A DNA stretch of 64,000 nucleotides from contig NZ_JAQMWQ010000019.1 in assembly GCF_030403775.1 (NCBI RefSeq), positions 49,538 through 113,537 of the forward strand, in the 5' to 3' direction. This document shows positions 1-8,626 of the stretch, piece by piece. The stretch is from Paenibacillus sp. BSR1-1 (GTDB lineage Bacteria > Bacillota > Bacilli > Bacillales > Cytobacillaceae). Each line of letters opens with the position of its first letter. Position 1 is the stretch's first letter. The notes under the pieces are model-generated. The model saw only the letters and a program-made list of their open reading frames with translations, was not told the DNA's origin and did not search any database. The translations under genes and the position numbers were made by a program.

Positions 1-357
1 ACTCTTGTCTTTGGGCTTTCGATGGATTATGAGGTCTTTCTTATCTCGAGAATTCAGGAGTTTTATCTAGAAACAGGTAATAACAGCGAGGCGACAATCT
101 ATGGCTTAACCTATACAAGCAAGATTATTACGTCAGCAGCGGCTATCATGATTGTTGTAACTGGTGCCTTCGCCTTTACAGGAGTCATGCCAATCAAGCA
201 ATTGGGTGTTGGAATTGCTACAGCCATTTTTATCGATGCGACCATTGTCAGGATGGTTCTTGTTCCGGCCTTAATGAAGCTTCTCGGTGACTGGAACTGG
301 TGGTTCTTTGGAATCAAAAACAAAAATCAATTGGAGAAACGAAAAAAGCCAGCCTGA
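1..357 (+). CDS. MMPL/RND-type transporter, C-terminal fragment
   Basis: The reading frame is already open at base 1, so this is the 3' end of a gene that starts outside the window. The visible part opens with FGLSMDYEVFL, the conserved G-x-S-x-D-Y-E motif of the second transmembrane block of MMPL (YdfJ/MmpL-like) exporters. Two or three hydrophobic segments follow and then a basic, cytoplasmic-looking tail ending in Lys-Lys-Pro-Ala. Members of this family are proton-driven exporters of lipids or drugs in the cytoplasmic membrane; the substrate cannot be read from this fragment. A terminator hairpin follows at once. Confidence 0.85.
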   Translation, partial: TLVFGLSMDYEVFLISRIQEFYLETGNNSEATIYGLTYTSKIITSAAAIMIVVTGAFAFTGVMPIKQLGVGIATAIFIDATIVRMVLVPALMKLLGDWNWWFFGIKNKNQLEKRKKPA

Positions 358-376
358 CTTTTCAAGGTTGGCTTTT
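342..376 (+). terminator. Rho-independent terminator after MMPL gene
   Basis: An 11-bp stem (AAAAGCCAGCC with GGTTGGCTTTT, one G-T pair) overlaps the stop codon region of the MMPL gene and ends in a short T run. Confidence 0.8.
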
Positions 377-398
377 CCCCATTTATCTAGGACTTCAT

Positions 399-719
399 TT
401 AGGACATAAATGAAAGGATAACTTTTTGTGGTAAATCTGTCTCACTATCAGTTTTTCTTTTTAAACGTTCACAGGATGGCATTTCATATGAAAAATCCTC
501 AACATTTACTGGAATGACTCCCCTTTGCTGCAATTGTTCAAATACTTGCTTCATCGCCTCTTCTGTGGTAATCGTTCCTTCTGAATCCTCCATTTGTAAG
601 TAATCTACACATGTTTCGATAATATTTTCATCAATTTGTTCTTGAGTAAACACTAATTTTGCACCTGTGATATTTTCGACTTCCTGGTTTTCTAATTCAA
701 TAATGGTTGTAATGTTCAT
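399..719 (-). CDS. Hypothetical protein, 106 residues
   Basis: I do not recognise this small acidic protein. It starts at an ATG preceded by GTGGAGG with normal spacing, which supports a real gene. It has no membrane segment or signal peptide and no cysteine-based metal site apart from two isolated cysteines. It is transcribed towards the MMPL gene and away from the nucleotidase gene, so the stretch 720-915 is a divergent promoter region. Confidence 0.6.
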   Translation of the reverse strand: MNITTIIELENQEVENITGAKLVFTQEQIDENIIETCVDYLQMEDSEGTITTEEAMKQVFEQLQQRGVIPVNVEDFSYEMPSCERLKRKTDSETDLPQKVILSFMS

Positions 720-915
720 TTTTTCTTACCTCCACTTTTTTATGACTTCATTATAAATCATTTTCACTTCCCTAATGTTTGAAATCTCTTTAATTCGTTT
801 TTTATTCAAATGTTTTTGACAAATTTCTGTCCATTTTCATTACTCCCTTTAAAAGGTATTAACAACCGTTTTAGGCAAAATAATAACAGTAGAAAAATGA
901 TGCAGGAGGTACAAT

Positions 916-2037
916 ATGCCTAGAAAAAAGGTTCCTTTCCTACTAATCACGTTCATTCTTCTTTATTGTTATATTTACCCTTTAAGCACTTATGCTGAAG
1001 AGGTTAACCAAAATAATAACGGAATAATCGATTTGCGAATCTTAGAAACAACCGATTTACATGCTTCATTGGTCAATTATGATTACTATCAAACAAAAGT
1101 GGATAACAGGATTGGCCTTGTTAAAACCGCTACCCTTATTCAAGAAGCAAGAGGCGAGGTTAAAAATTCATTATTATTTGATGATGGGGACCATCTAAAA
1201 GGCAATCCACTTGGTGAGTATCTCGCAAGAATCAGGGGGATTAATAAAGGTAAAACGCATCCAGTCTACCGTGCCTTTAATTATTTAGATTATGACGCAG
1301 TTGCCATTGGAAATCATGAATTTAATTACGGTCTAAAGTTTTTAAACTCAGCGATAAAAGGGGCCAAAATGCCTGTTTTAAATGCGAATGTTTTTTCGGT
1401 AAAAAACAACAAGCCATATTTTACACCATATACAATTTTAAAAAAGACTGTTGTCGACCAAAGTGGAAATAAGTACTCATTGAACGTAGGGGTTATCGCC
1501 TTCATGCCCACCCAGATTATGAAATGGGATAAAGCAAATTTAGAGGGAAAGGTCTATGCAAAACCGATTGTTGATGCAGCAAAGGAATTTATTCCGATTA
1601 TTAAGGCCGAAGGAGCAGATATAATAATTGCCCTAGCTCACACTGGTATCAGCAGTGAGCCATATAATCCCGATACAGAAAATGCTGTCTATTATTTAAC
1701 ACAATTGCCGGAAATAGATGCTATACTAGCCGGCCACTCACACAGTGTTTTCCCTGGCCCTGTATTTCAACACCTTCCCAACACAGATATAGAAATGGGC
1801 ATTATCAATCGAAAACCCGTTGTAATGGCTGGTGCTTTCGGAAACCGTCTTGGTATAATCGATTTAAAAATCAGGAAAACAGCTGGGAAGTGGACGGTTT
1901 TAAAAGGGACCTCCACCACCAGGGCTATTAGTAATGAGGATGGGAAGGCGCTTGTAAAAAATGATAAAAATTTATATAAAATTATAAGACCAGAGCATCA
2001 GGAAACGGTAGATTTTATTAGAAAATTAGGGTTGTAG
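916..2037 (+). CDS. Secreted 5'-nucleotidase/CpdB-type metallophosphoesterase, single domain
   Basis: An AGGAGG site precedes the ATG. Residues 1-28 form a Sec signal peptide (Lys/Arg start, hydrophobic core, cut near TYA-EE). The rest is a calcineurin-like metallophosphoesterase domain with the family motifs in order: D-L-H at 47-49, D-D-G-D at about 89-92, GNHEF at 132-136, AHTG at 241-244 and GHSHS at 273-277. These ligate two metal ions and cleave phosphate esters of nucleotides outside the cell. Full-length CpdB/YfkN-like enzymes carry a further 5'-nucleotidase C-terminal domain that supplies much of the nucleoside site. Here the protein ends at 373 residues, just after the linker sequence EHQETVDFIRKLG, and the DNA downstream is not coding. 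Exact substrate unknown. Confidence 0.85.
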   Translation: MPRKKVPFLLITFILLYCYIYPLSTYAEEVNQNNNGIIDLRILETTDLHASLVNYDYYQTKVDNRIGLVKTATLIQEARGEVKNSLLFDDGDHLKGNPLGEYLARIRGINKGKTHPVYRAFNYLDYDAVAIGNHEFNYGLKFLNSAIKGAKMPVLNANVFSVKNNKPYFTPYTILKKTVVDQSGNKYSLNVGVIAFMPTQIMKWDKANLEGKVYAKPIVDAAKEFIPIIKAEGADIIIALAHTGISSEPYNPDTENAVYYLTQLPEIDAILAGHSHSVFPGPVFQHLPNTDIEMGIINRKPVVMAGAFGNRLGIIDLKIRKTAGKWTVLKGTSTTRAISNEDGKALVKNDKNLYKIIRPEHQETVDFIRKLGL

Positions 2038-2117
2038 CAGCCTTCCCAAAAGGTCTTACTTTACATCCCAGTTATATTTTAATAATATTAAGTTAATATA
2101 TATGGTGTAATTTTGGT

Positions 2118-2145
2118 GGAGTCTGTCAAAGCAGGCTCCTTTTTG
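2118..2145 (+). terminator. Terminator after the nucleotidase gene
   Basis: GGAGTCTG pairs with CAGGCTCC (one G-T pair) around a six-base loop and is followed by TTTTT. Confidence 0.75.
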
Positions 2146-2189
2146 CATTTTTTTAAACACGTATAAAAATAAGGGGGATGAGGAAAAAC

Positions 2190-3470
2190 ATGTCAACACA
2201 AGCATACATTGCATTGGGCGTATTTCTTATTACATATGCCTTTATCGTCACAGAAAAAATTCACCGAACCATTATTGCAATGGCCGGCGCCATCATGATG
2301 ATCCTTCTAGGAATCGTCGGTCAGGAAAAGGCCCTCCATCATATTGATTTTAATACGCTCGGGTTACTAACTGGGATGATGATTATTGTCGCAATAACCT
2401 CTGAAACGGGACTTTTTAAATACATAGCGATTTGGTCTGCAAAAAAAGTAAAGGGTGACCCGTTAAAAATACTGCTTGTCCTAGGGGTCATTACGGCTTT
2501 AGGTTCAGCCTTTTTAGATAACGTTACCACCGTTCTATTGATGGTACCTGTAACTTTCAGTATCACCAGACAATTGCGGGTAAATCCGATTCCTTTTTTG
2601 ATCACCGAAGTAATCGCTTCCAATATTGGCGGAACTTCGACCCTGATTGGAGACCCGCCGAATATTATGCTTGGAAGCGCTGTAAAAGAGCTGACATTTA
2701 TGGCGTTTATCAACAATTTAACAGCTATTACTTTTTTCATTTTATTTGTGAATATCGGAATTTTAGCTTTCATTTACCGCAAGGAGCTTAAAACGTCTGT
2801 TGAATTAAAATCGAACCTGATGGATTTGGATGAAAAGGAAGAAATTACAGACAAAGCTCTTTTAATAAAGTCGTTAATTGCCCTAACATTAACCATTTTT
2901 GGATTCTTTCTGCATCAGCTTTTTCATATAGAATCTGCGACAGTAGCTTTAGCAGGAGCTTTTCTTTTACTTTTATTAACAGGGGAAAGTTACTTAGATA
3001 AAGCATTTGGCAAGGTAGAATGGACGACCATCTTTTTCTTTATCGGTCTTTTCGTTCTTGTATCCGGATTGATTGAGACAGGTGTGATATCGTTATTAGC
3101 GGATTATTCGGTTCATTTAACGGGAGGAGATGTTACCTCTACTTCCATTTTAATTCTTTGGGTGAGTGCAATTGCCTCTGCCTTTATTGATAATATCCCA
3201 TTTGTGGCGACGATGATTCCAATGATTAAAGATATGGGTGACCTCGGTGTCCAAAATTTAGAGCCGCTGTGGTGGAGCTTGTCTCTTGGAGCCTGCTTAG
3301 GCGGAAACGGAACTTTAATAGGGGCCAGTGCTAATGTCATTGTCGCTGGTCTTGCAGCAAAAGAAGGATATAACATAACTTTTGGCAAATTTCTGATCAT
3401 TGCTTTTCCATTAATGATTCTTTCTATCATAATCTGTACTATTTATATTTACTTGAGATATTTAATATAG
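2190..3470 (+). CDS. ArsB/NhaD (SLC13-like) ion transporter family permease
   Basis: The protein has about 426 residues and roughly ten to twelve hydrophobic segments. Two related halves each carry a re-entrant signature: FLDNVTTVLLMVP with GGTSTLIGDPPNI in the first half, and FIDNIPFVATMIP with GGNGTLIGASANV in the second. This is typical of the ion transporter superfamily that includes ArsB, NhaD and SLC13 carriers. The ion or organic acid carried is not evident. An ATG at 2178 lies directly against the GGGGG stretch, so the next in-frame ATG at 2190, with GAGG six bases upstream, is the better start. It is probably cotranscribed with the small gene that begins 11 bases after its stop. Confidence 0.8.
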   Translation: MSTQAYIALGVFLITYAFIVTEKIHRTIIAMAGAIMMILLGIVGQEKALHHIDFNTLGLLTGMMIIVAITSETGLFKYIAIWSAKKVKGDPLKILLVLGVITALGSAFLDNVTTVLLMVPVTFSITRQLRVNPIPFLITEVIASNIGGTSTLIGDPPNIMLGSAVKELTFMAFINNLTAITFFILFVNIGILAFIYRKELKTSVELKSNLMDLDEKEEITDKALLIKSLIALTLTIFGFFLHQLFHIESATVALAGAFLLLLLTGESYLDKAFGKVEWTTIFFFIGLFVLVSGLIETGVISLLADYSVHLTGGDVTSTSILILWVSAIASAFIDNIPFVATMIPMIKDMGDLGVQNLEPLWWSLSLGACLGGNGTLIGASANVIVAGLAAKEGYNITFGKFLIIAFPLMILSIIICTIYIYLRYLI

Positions 3471-3481
3471 GAGGAATTGGA

Positions 3482-3760
3482 ATGAAGACTGAATATAATT
3501 ATAATGAGCAATTACTTGAGATAACGGAAACGGTAAACGGGGATGATATTGAAATCTCCATTACTCTATTTGACAGTCAGCTAAAGAAAAACCTAAAAAA
3601 AGTTCGGGAGTTTTTTGATGAAAATGACGTTATTTCAGATATCTACTTTTACATTCATCCAAATAATAAATATCAAATTATTGTAAGACAAGACTTCTAC
3701 AATGAATTTTTCATTCAACTATTCAGACAGCAGTTATTGACGGAAATTAAATGGGTATAA
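3482..3760 (+). CDS. Hypothetical protein, 92 residues
   Basis: This unrecognised small protein follows the permease gene by 11 bases and has a perfect AGGAGG site overlapping the permease stop region, so the two are almost certainly one transcript. It is soluble, has no signal peptide and is rich in Asn, Tyr, Phe and charged residues. A link to the permease is inferred only from the shared operon. Confidence 0.65.
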   Translation: MKTEYNYNEQLLEITETVNGDDIEISITLFDSQLKKNLKKVREFFDENDVISDIYFYIHPNNKYQIIVRQDFYNEFFIQLFRQQLLTEIKWV

Positions 3761-3767
3761 CAGAAAG

Positions 3768-3833
3768 AGGATGTCCTAATAAGATGGACATCCTTTGATT
3801 GTCGAGAAAGGGAATTTTCTCGGCAATTTTTTA
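3768..3833 (+). terminator. Tandem terminator hairpins after the permease operon
   Basis: The first hairpin is GGATGTCC/GGACATCC. The second pairs TTGTCGAGAAA with TTTTCTCGGCAA and is followed by a T run. The first hairpin is nearly identical to the one at 4432-4455 on the other side of the inverted repeats. Confidence 0.75.
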
Positions 3834-3855
3834 TTTGAACGTACCTGCTAAATGA

Positions 3856-3990
3856 CCTGTTGATTTCCGCTCCGGGCACTGGCTTTCCGCGGGGAGGTCC
3901 TGGAGCCTCCTCGGCGCTTTTGCGCCTGCGGGGTCTCCAGTGACCTCTCGATACCGCAGGAGTCGAGTGCCCTCCGCTCCAATCAACAGG
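3856..3990. repeat. GC-rich interspersed repeat, copy 1
   Basis: This element of about 135 bp is bounded by CCTGTTGATT and AATCAACAGG. It is far more GC-rich than its surroundings and contains internal palindromes such as GGCGCTTTTGCGCC. It matches, in inverted orientation, the element at 4188-4322. From memory, similar palindromic elements with TTGATT/AATCAA ends are common between genes in Bacillaceae. No protein is encoded; short open frames across it look like shadows. Confidence 0.8.
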
Positions 3991-4187
3991 GGGCAAATCA
4001 ACCTAATGTATTGGAACACACTTTTTCAAGAAGAAACGTGATGTCAATTTATTTTTTGATAAAACGAAGAAGGTGGTCATCTGGAACAAAATCATCAATA
4101 GAAACAAATTTACATTAACTTTGAAAAAACTCTTTGGCTTAAACATTCTTTATTATTTACTGTGATTTGATGTTCTTATTGAAAACA
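3991..4187. other. Spacer between inverted repeats
   Basis: This AT-rich stretch lies between the two repeat copies. I see no convincing gene: the longest short frame is about 25 codons and lacks a good ribosome binding site. Confidence 0.5.
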
Positions 4188-4322
4188 CCTGTTGATTGGA
4201 GCGTAAGGCGCGAAGACTCCTGCGGGAGTACGGGGCTGGGGAGACCCCGCAGACGCTTCAGCGTCGAGGAGGCTCCCCGGCACGCCCGCGGGAAGCGAAG
4301 CGCCTGGAGCGCAAATCAACAG
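4188..4322. repeat. GC-rich interspersed repeat, copy 2 (inverted)
   Basis: This is the second copy, in opposite orientation to the one at 3856-3990. It has the same ends, the shared block around GAGACCCCGCAG and the GAGGAGGCTCC segment. The copies have diverged in the middle, so this is not a very recent duplication. Confidence 0.8.
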
Positions 4323-4400
4323 ACTAGTTGAAAAGCCTATAACCATTAAAATATTAAATATATTAACGCAGTGAATTGTTTAAGAATATAAAAAAAAATA

Positions 4401-4461
4401 AAAGGCTATCGAAAGTTTTTCGACAGCCTGAGGATGTCCTAGTAAATGGACATCCTTTTTT
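4401..4461 (-). terminator. Tandem terminator after gluconate kinase
   Basis: Read on the minus strand, a GGATGTCC/GGACATCC hairpin is followed by a second hairpin (GGCTGTCG/CGATAGCC) and a long T run. Together they end transcription of the gluconate kinase gene. Confidence 0.8.
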
Positions 4462-4470
4462 GTTTGATTA

Positions 4471-6012
4471 TTACCCAATCCACTTTTTCTGGAAGGCTGA
4501 AATGTTTGCGTATTCTTCTTTTAACAGTCGTGATAGGCGAATATAGATTGGGATTAATTCCTGATAAATTTCAACATTTTCAGGAACAGGTTCATGATGA
4601 TTTGTTGCCCCGACCATTTTTGAAACCACATTTAATGAATTTACTTCTCCTAAACTATATAAGCCTAATATGGCAGCACCCAGACATGAGCTTTCAAAGC
4701 TTTCAGGAATACTTACTTCTTGATTAAATATATCAGCCATCATTTGACGCCAAAGCTCTGACCGGGCAAATCCGCCAGTGGCCTGAATTTTTTTCGGTTC
4801 CCCGATTAATTCCTCTAAGGCCAAGAGTACTGTATACAAATTGAAAATAACTCCTTCTAATACAGCCCGAATTAAGTGCTCTTTTTTATGATGCAATCCT
4901 AATCCGAAAAACGAACCTCTTGCATTCGCGTCCCAAATTGGCGCCCTTTCTCCGGCAAAATAAGGATGAAATAAAAGTCCGTCCGAACCAGGTGTGATGC
5001 GTGAAGCAATCTCTGTTAACACTTCATAAGGGTCCTTCCCCAGACGTTTTGCGGTTTCCACTTCGGCGGACCCAAGTTGATCCCGAACCCATCTAAAAAG
5101 CATGCCGCCATTATTAACCGGTCCCCCGATAACCCAATGATTTTCGGTCAGTGCATAACAGAAAATCCTTCCTTTTGGATCGGTGACTGGTTTATTTGTC
5201 ACAGCCCGTATGGCTCCACTCGTTCCAATGGTAACGGCTACAACTCCTGGATCAATTGCGTTTACACCTAAATTGGACAACACTCCGTCACTTGCACCGA
5301 CAACAAAGGGAGTGTCTATCGGAATCGTCATCTCTTCCGCAAAACTTTCATTTAAACCCGTTAGACTGAAGGTAGTGGAGACCGGCTTTGATAACTTGTC
5401 AGAAGAAATCCCTGCAACGCTTAGTGCTTCTTCATCCCATTGCAAGGAAATTAAATTAAACATCCCCGTTGCTGATGCAATCGAATAATCGATTACATAT
5501 TCTTTAAAAAGTTTATAAAAAACATATTCTTTAATTGAAATAAATTTATATGTACGATTAAAAATGTCTCCCTGTTCATTCCTTAACCAAATTAACTTTG
5601 AAAGCGGGGACATTGGATGAATAGGGGTTCCAGTTCGAAGATATATTTCATGCCCATTCATTTCGTTTAATAATTTCTCCGCCCATTCTGCACTTCGGTT
5701 ATCTGCCCATGTAATACAATTGGTGAGAGGCTTACCAGATTCATCTACTGCAATTACACTGTGCATTGCTGAACTAAACGATATACAAAGGATATCTTTT
5801 GGTGCAGTTCCACTTTTTTTAATGACTGTCTTTATAGTATCAATCACAGCTTGAAAAATTTCTTCAGGGTCTTGTTCCGCAGTAGCTGGCGTTGGCGAAA
5901 ATAAAGGGTATTCAATTCCATGAGTCGCTATCACTTTCCCGGTTTTTGAGAACAGAACTGATTTTGTACTCGTTGTACCGATATCAACGCCAATAACATA
6001 TTTTTCATTCAT
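4471..6012 (-). CDS. gntK: Gluconate kinase (FGGY family), copy 1
   Basis: This 513-residue FGGY carbohydrate kinase begins with the phosphate-binding signature GVDIGTTSTKSVLF and has the second-domain signatures GGPVNNGG and GGFARSELW, where ATP binds. It would phosphorylate D-gluconate to 6-phosphogluconate in the cytoplasm. The assignment to gluconate rather than xylulose rests on its neighbours, an RpiR regulator and a GntP permease. GGAGG lies nine bases before the ATG. A cre-like site lies about 46 bases upstream. A second kinase of the same type is encoded at 9652-11124, so one of the two may have a different sugar preference. Confidence 0.85.
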   Translation of the reverse strand: MNEKYVIGVDIGTTSTKSVLFSKTGKVIATHGIEYPLFSPTPATAEQDPEEIFQAVIDTIKTVIKKSGTAPKDILCISFSSAMHSVIAVDESGKPLTNCITWADNRSAEWAEKLLNEMNGHEIYLRTGTPIHPMSPLSKLIWLRNEQGDIFNRTYKFISIKEYVFYKLFKEYVIDYSIASATGMFNLISLQWDEEALSVAGISSDKLSKPVSTTFSLTGLNESFAEEMTIPIDTPFVVGASDGVLSNLGVNAIDPGVVAVTIGTSGAIRAVTNKPVTDPKGRIFCYALTENHWVIGGPVNNGGMLFRWVRDQLGSAEVETAKRLGKDPYEVLTEIASRITPGSDGLLFHPYFAGERAPIWDANARGSFFGLGLHHKKEHLIRAVLEGVIFNLYTVLLALEELIGEPKKIQATGGFARSELWRQMMADIFNQEVSIPESFESSCLGAAILGLYSLGEVNSLNVVSKMVGATNHHEPVPENVEIYQELIPIYIRLSRLLKEEYANISAFQKKWIG

Positions 6013-6057
6013 AAATCCATACCTCCAAAAAGGAAACTAGTTAATATTTTTTACTTT

Positions 6058-6071
6058 TGTAATCGTTTGCG
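6058..6071 (-). promoter_or_regulatory. Weak cre-like site upstream of gntK
   Basis: TGTAATCGTTTGCG fits 12 of 14 positions of the CcpA consensus TGWAARCGYTWNCW. It lies in the divergent region between the kinase and the RpiR regulator. Confidence 0.4.
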
Positions 6072-6142
6072 GGAAATATTTTTTCACAGCTATTATTATG
6101 TTATACTGATAGTATCTACTGACTTAAGAAAGGAAATCCGTA

Positions 6143-6988
6143 ATGACAGAAAGCTGCCTTGGAAAAATACGTTCGTATTACGCAAGATTTAGCGATAAAG
6201 AAAAGAAAATTGCCAATTATATTTTAGATAATCCAGATAAAATTATTCACTGCACAATTAATGAGGTAGCTGAAGATTTAAACGTTGCCGATGCCACAGT
6301 GTTTCGTTTTTGCAAACGAATTGGTTATAAAGGCTATCAAGCATTGAAAATTGCCCTTGCTTCAGAAATCATCACGCCGATTCAGCAAATCCACGAAAAA
6401 ATTTCAGAACATGACAGCGAAAAAACCATTTCGGAAAAGGTCTTTCAATCCAATATTCGCACCCTCGAAAATACATTACAAATCATGGACAGTGATTCCA
6501 TCCGAAAAGCAGTTGAATTGCTTCATTCTGCTGACAAAGTGGAGTTTTATGGAACGGGAGGCTCGGCACTTATTGCCATGGATGCGTTTCACAAGTTTAT
6601 TCGAACTGGTATCAAAGCATTTGCTTTTTTAGATTCCCATTTTCAGCTCATGTCTGCATCACAGTTAACAAAGAATGATGTCGCAGTAGTCATTTCCCAT
6701 TCTGGAACCAATAAAGATACAACTAATATTTTAAACACTGCAATTGAAAGCGGTGCCAAGACGATTGGAATTACCAGTTTCCCCAAGTCACCGATTAGCC
6801 AAAATGTCGATGTTGCCTTATATACTAGTTCAGACGAGACAGAATATCGCTCTGAAGCACTTGCTTCGAGAATTGCCCAATTAAGCCTTATTGATGCCCT
6901 TTATGTAAATTTGATGATCCTAAATAAAGAAAGAGCTAAAACAGCCATTGAAAAAATTAGAGGTGCCATTTCTGATACGCGTATATAA
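6143..6988 (+). CDS. RpiR/MurR family transcriptional regulator
   Basis: This 281-residue protein has an N-terminal helix-turn-helix of the RpiR type (about residues 1-77, with NEVAEDLNVADATVFRFCK as the recognition segment) and a C-terminal SIS domain starting at about 125 (FYGTGGSALIAMDAF, then VISHSGTNKD). SIS domains bind phosphosugars, so 6-phosphogluconate or a related intermediate is a plausible effector. The gene is divergent from gntK and convergent with gntP. It probably represses both, taking the place of the GntR regulator of B. subtilis. AAAGGA lies eight bases before the ATG. Confidence 0.88.
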   Translation: MTESCLGKIRSYYARFSDKEKKIANYILDNPDKIIHCTINEVAEDLNVADATVFRFCKRIGYKGYQALKIALASEIITPIQQIHEKISEHDSEKTISEKVFQSNIRTLENTLQIMDSDSIRKAVELLHSADKVEFYGTGGSALIAMDAFHKFIRTGIKAFAFLDSHFQLMSASQLTKNDVAVVISHSGTNKDTTNILNTAIESGAKTIGITSFPKSPISQNVDVALYTSSDETEYRSEALASRIAQLSLIDALYVNLMILNKERAKTAIEKIRGAISDTRI

Positions 6989-7000
6989 TGAAAACTTTAA

Positions 7001-7031
7001 AAGATGAACCCAATGCGGGTTCATCTTTTTT
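7001..7031 (+). terminator. Terminator between rpiR-type gene and gntP
   Basis: GATGAACCC and GGGTTCATC form a 9-bp stem followed by TTTTTT. It lies between convergent genes and may also slow transcripts of gntP. Confidence 0.85.
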
Positions 7032-7046
7032 ATACAACTCGTGATG

Positions 7047-8402
7047 CTATACAAATACATTTAGGATGAGAATAAACACTAATGCTGCTGTTGCTATGAT
7101 TGTTTCAAGTGCAGTCCATGTCATTAATGTTTCTTTTACTGACATTCCAAAGTACTCCTTGAACATCCAGAAGCCCGCATCATTAACGTGTGAAAGAATG
7201 AGTGACCCTGCTCCAGTTGCTAATACCAGTAGTTCAGCGCTGGTACCAGGCATAGCTGCTGCAATTGGTGCAACAATTCCAGCTGCTGTCATCATAGATA
7301 CAGTAGCAGATCCTGTTGCAACGCGGATCATCGCTGCAATTCCCCAGCCTAAAAGGATTGGTGACATATGTGATTCTTTTGCTAAGTCAGCGATGTATGT
7401 TCCGATACCAGAATCAAGTAATACTTTATTAAATGCTCCGCCTGCACCAATCACTAATAGGATTGAAGCAGTTGGTGCTAAACAGTCATTCGTAAATTTC
7501 AAGATTTTTTCACGATTCATGCCACGAGAGAAACCAAGGCTAAAGAAAGAGAAAACCGTTGCAATTAATAACGCAACTACTGGATCCCCCAAGAATTTAA
7601 GTGCTTTATAACCAAAGCTTGCTTTATCTAATTGGATTTCCGCAATAGATGCAACAAGCATAAGAATAACAGGAAGAAGAACTGTAAAAATTGTATTGAA
7701 AAAGCTTGGTAATTCTTTTAAATCCTTCGGAGCTGACATTTGTTCAGCTAATTCTTTTGGAACATCCTTGTGAATGCGTTTTCCAATCCAGTTTGCATAT
7801 ACTGGACCTGCGAGAATTGCAGTTGGCAATCCAACGATAATGGAATAAAGAATGGTTTTACCAACATCTGCTTTAAAAATTCCTACTGCGGCCATGGCTG
7901 CTGGATGCGGAGGAACCAAACCGTGCACTACTGAAAGACCAGCTACCAAAGGTACCCCAATTTTAACTAAAGAAACACCTGTTTGACGAGCAATCGTAAA
8001 GGCTAATGGAATTAATAACACAAAACCAACCTGGAAGAATACAGAAATACCTACGATAAAACCAACAAACATCATGGCCCAGTGTACATTCTTTTGACCA
8101 AAACGGTTAATCAGCGTTTGAGCAATTCTTTCGGCACCGCCGGATTCTGCCATCATTTTACCAAGCATTGTACCAAGACCAAGGACAATAGCAAGGAATC
8201 CTAACGTATTACCCATACCAGCTTTAATGGAATCAATAATTCCTGGATGATCTGGAGCTGCTGGATCTGTAACCAAAGGCATACCCGTTGCCAACCCTAC
8301 TCCAACCGCTGTGATAATTAATGCGACGAACGGATTTAATTTTGCAACTGTAATTAACAATAGTAACGCTACAATTGCGGCAAATACAATCACTAATAAC
8401 AT
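7047..8402 (-). CDS. gntP: Gluconate:H+ symporter, GntP family
   Basis: This 451-residue membrane protein has about twelve hydrophobic segments and the conserved GntP-family blocks GLVPPHPAAMAA and the C-terminal SHVNDAGFWMFKEYFGM. Members import gluconate and related sugar acids by proton symport. The start ATG follows a GGGGGG stretch at nine bases. A near-perfect cre site at 8455-8468 suggests repression by CcpA when glucose is present. It serves the gluconate kinase genes on either side. Confidence 0.93.
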   Translation of the reverse strand: MLLVIVFAAIVALLLLITVAKLNPFVALIITAVGVGLATGMPLVTDPAAPDHPGIIDSIKAGMGNTLGFLAIVLGLGTMLGKMMAESGGAERIAQTLINRFGQKNVHWAMMFVGFIVGISVFFQVGFVLLIPLAFTIARQTGVSLVKIGVPLVAGLSVVHGLVPPHPAAMAAVGIFKADVGKTILYSIIVGLPTAILAGPVYANWIGKRIHKDVPKELAEQMSAPKDLKELPSFFNTIFTVLLPVILMLVASIAEIQLDKASFGYKALKFLGDPVVALLIATVFSFFSLGFSRGMNREKILKFTNDCLAPTASILLVIGAGGAFNKVLLDSGIGTYIADLAKESHMSPILLGWGIAAMIRVATGSATVSMMTAAGIVAPIAAAMPGTSAELLVLATGAGSLILSHVNDAGFWMFKEYFGMSVKETLMTWTALETIIATAALVFILILNVFV

Positions 8403-8454
8403 TGATGAACCCCCCCATATAAACTAACTTGTTTTATTTTTACATGCATATTTC

Positions 8455-8468
8455 TGAAAGCACTTTCA
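8455..8468 (-). promoter_or_regulatory. cre site upstream of gntP
   Basis: TGAAAGCACTTTCA is a near-perfect palindrome and differs from the classic TGAAAGCGCTTTCA by one base. It lies 53 bases upstream of the gntP start. Confidence 0.75.
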
Positions 8469-8549
8469 TGTGATATTGATTATATGAAAAAAAATTTCTT
8501 AATGCAATATGTTTTTTAAAAAAATATTTATTGAAATATTAGGAAATAA

Positions 8550-8591
8550 AAAAAGTTACTGTCATGATTAATCTGAGCAGTAACTCTTTTT
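8550..8591 (-). terminator. Terminator after the lar operon
   Basis: AGTTACTG and CAGTAACT form an 8-bp stem with T runs on both sides. It ends the operon that finishes with the larC remnant. Confidence 0.75.
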
Positions 8592-8626
8592 TTATTCTTT
8601 ATTTAATAAATCGTATCCAGTTTATC

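Noticed and set aside
3831..4019. Protein-coding frames across the GC-rich repeat
   Set aside because: They have no ribosome binding site, low-complexity Arg/Pro/Gly content, and run through palindromes of an interspersed repeat.
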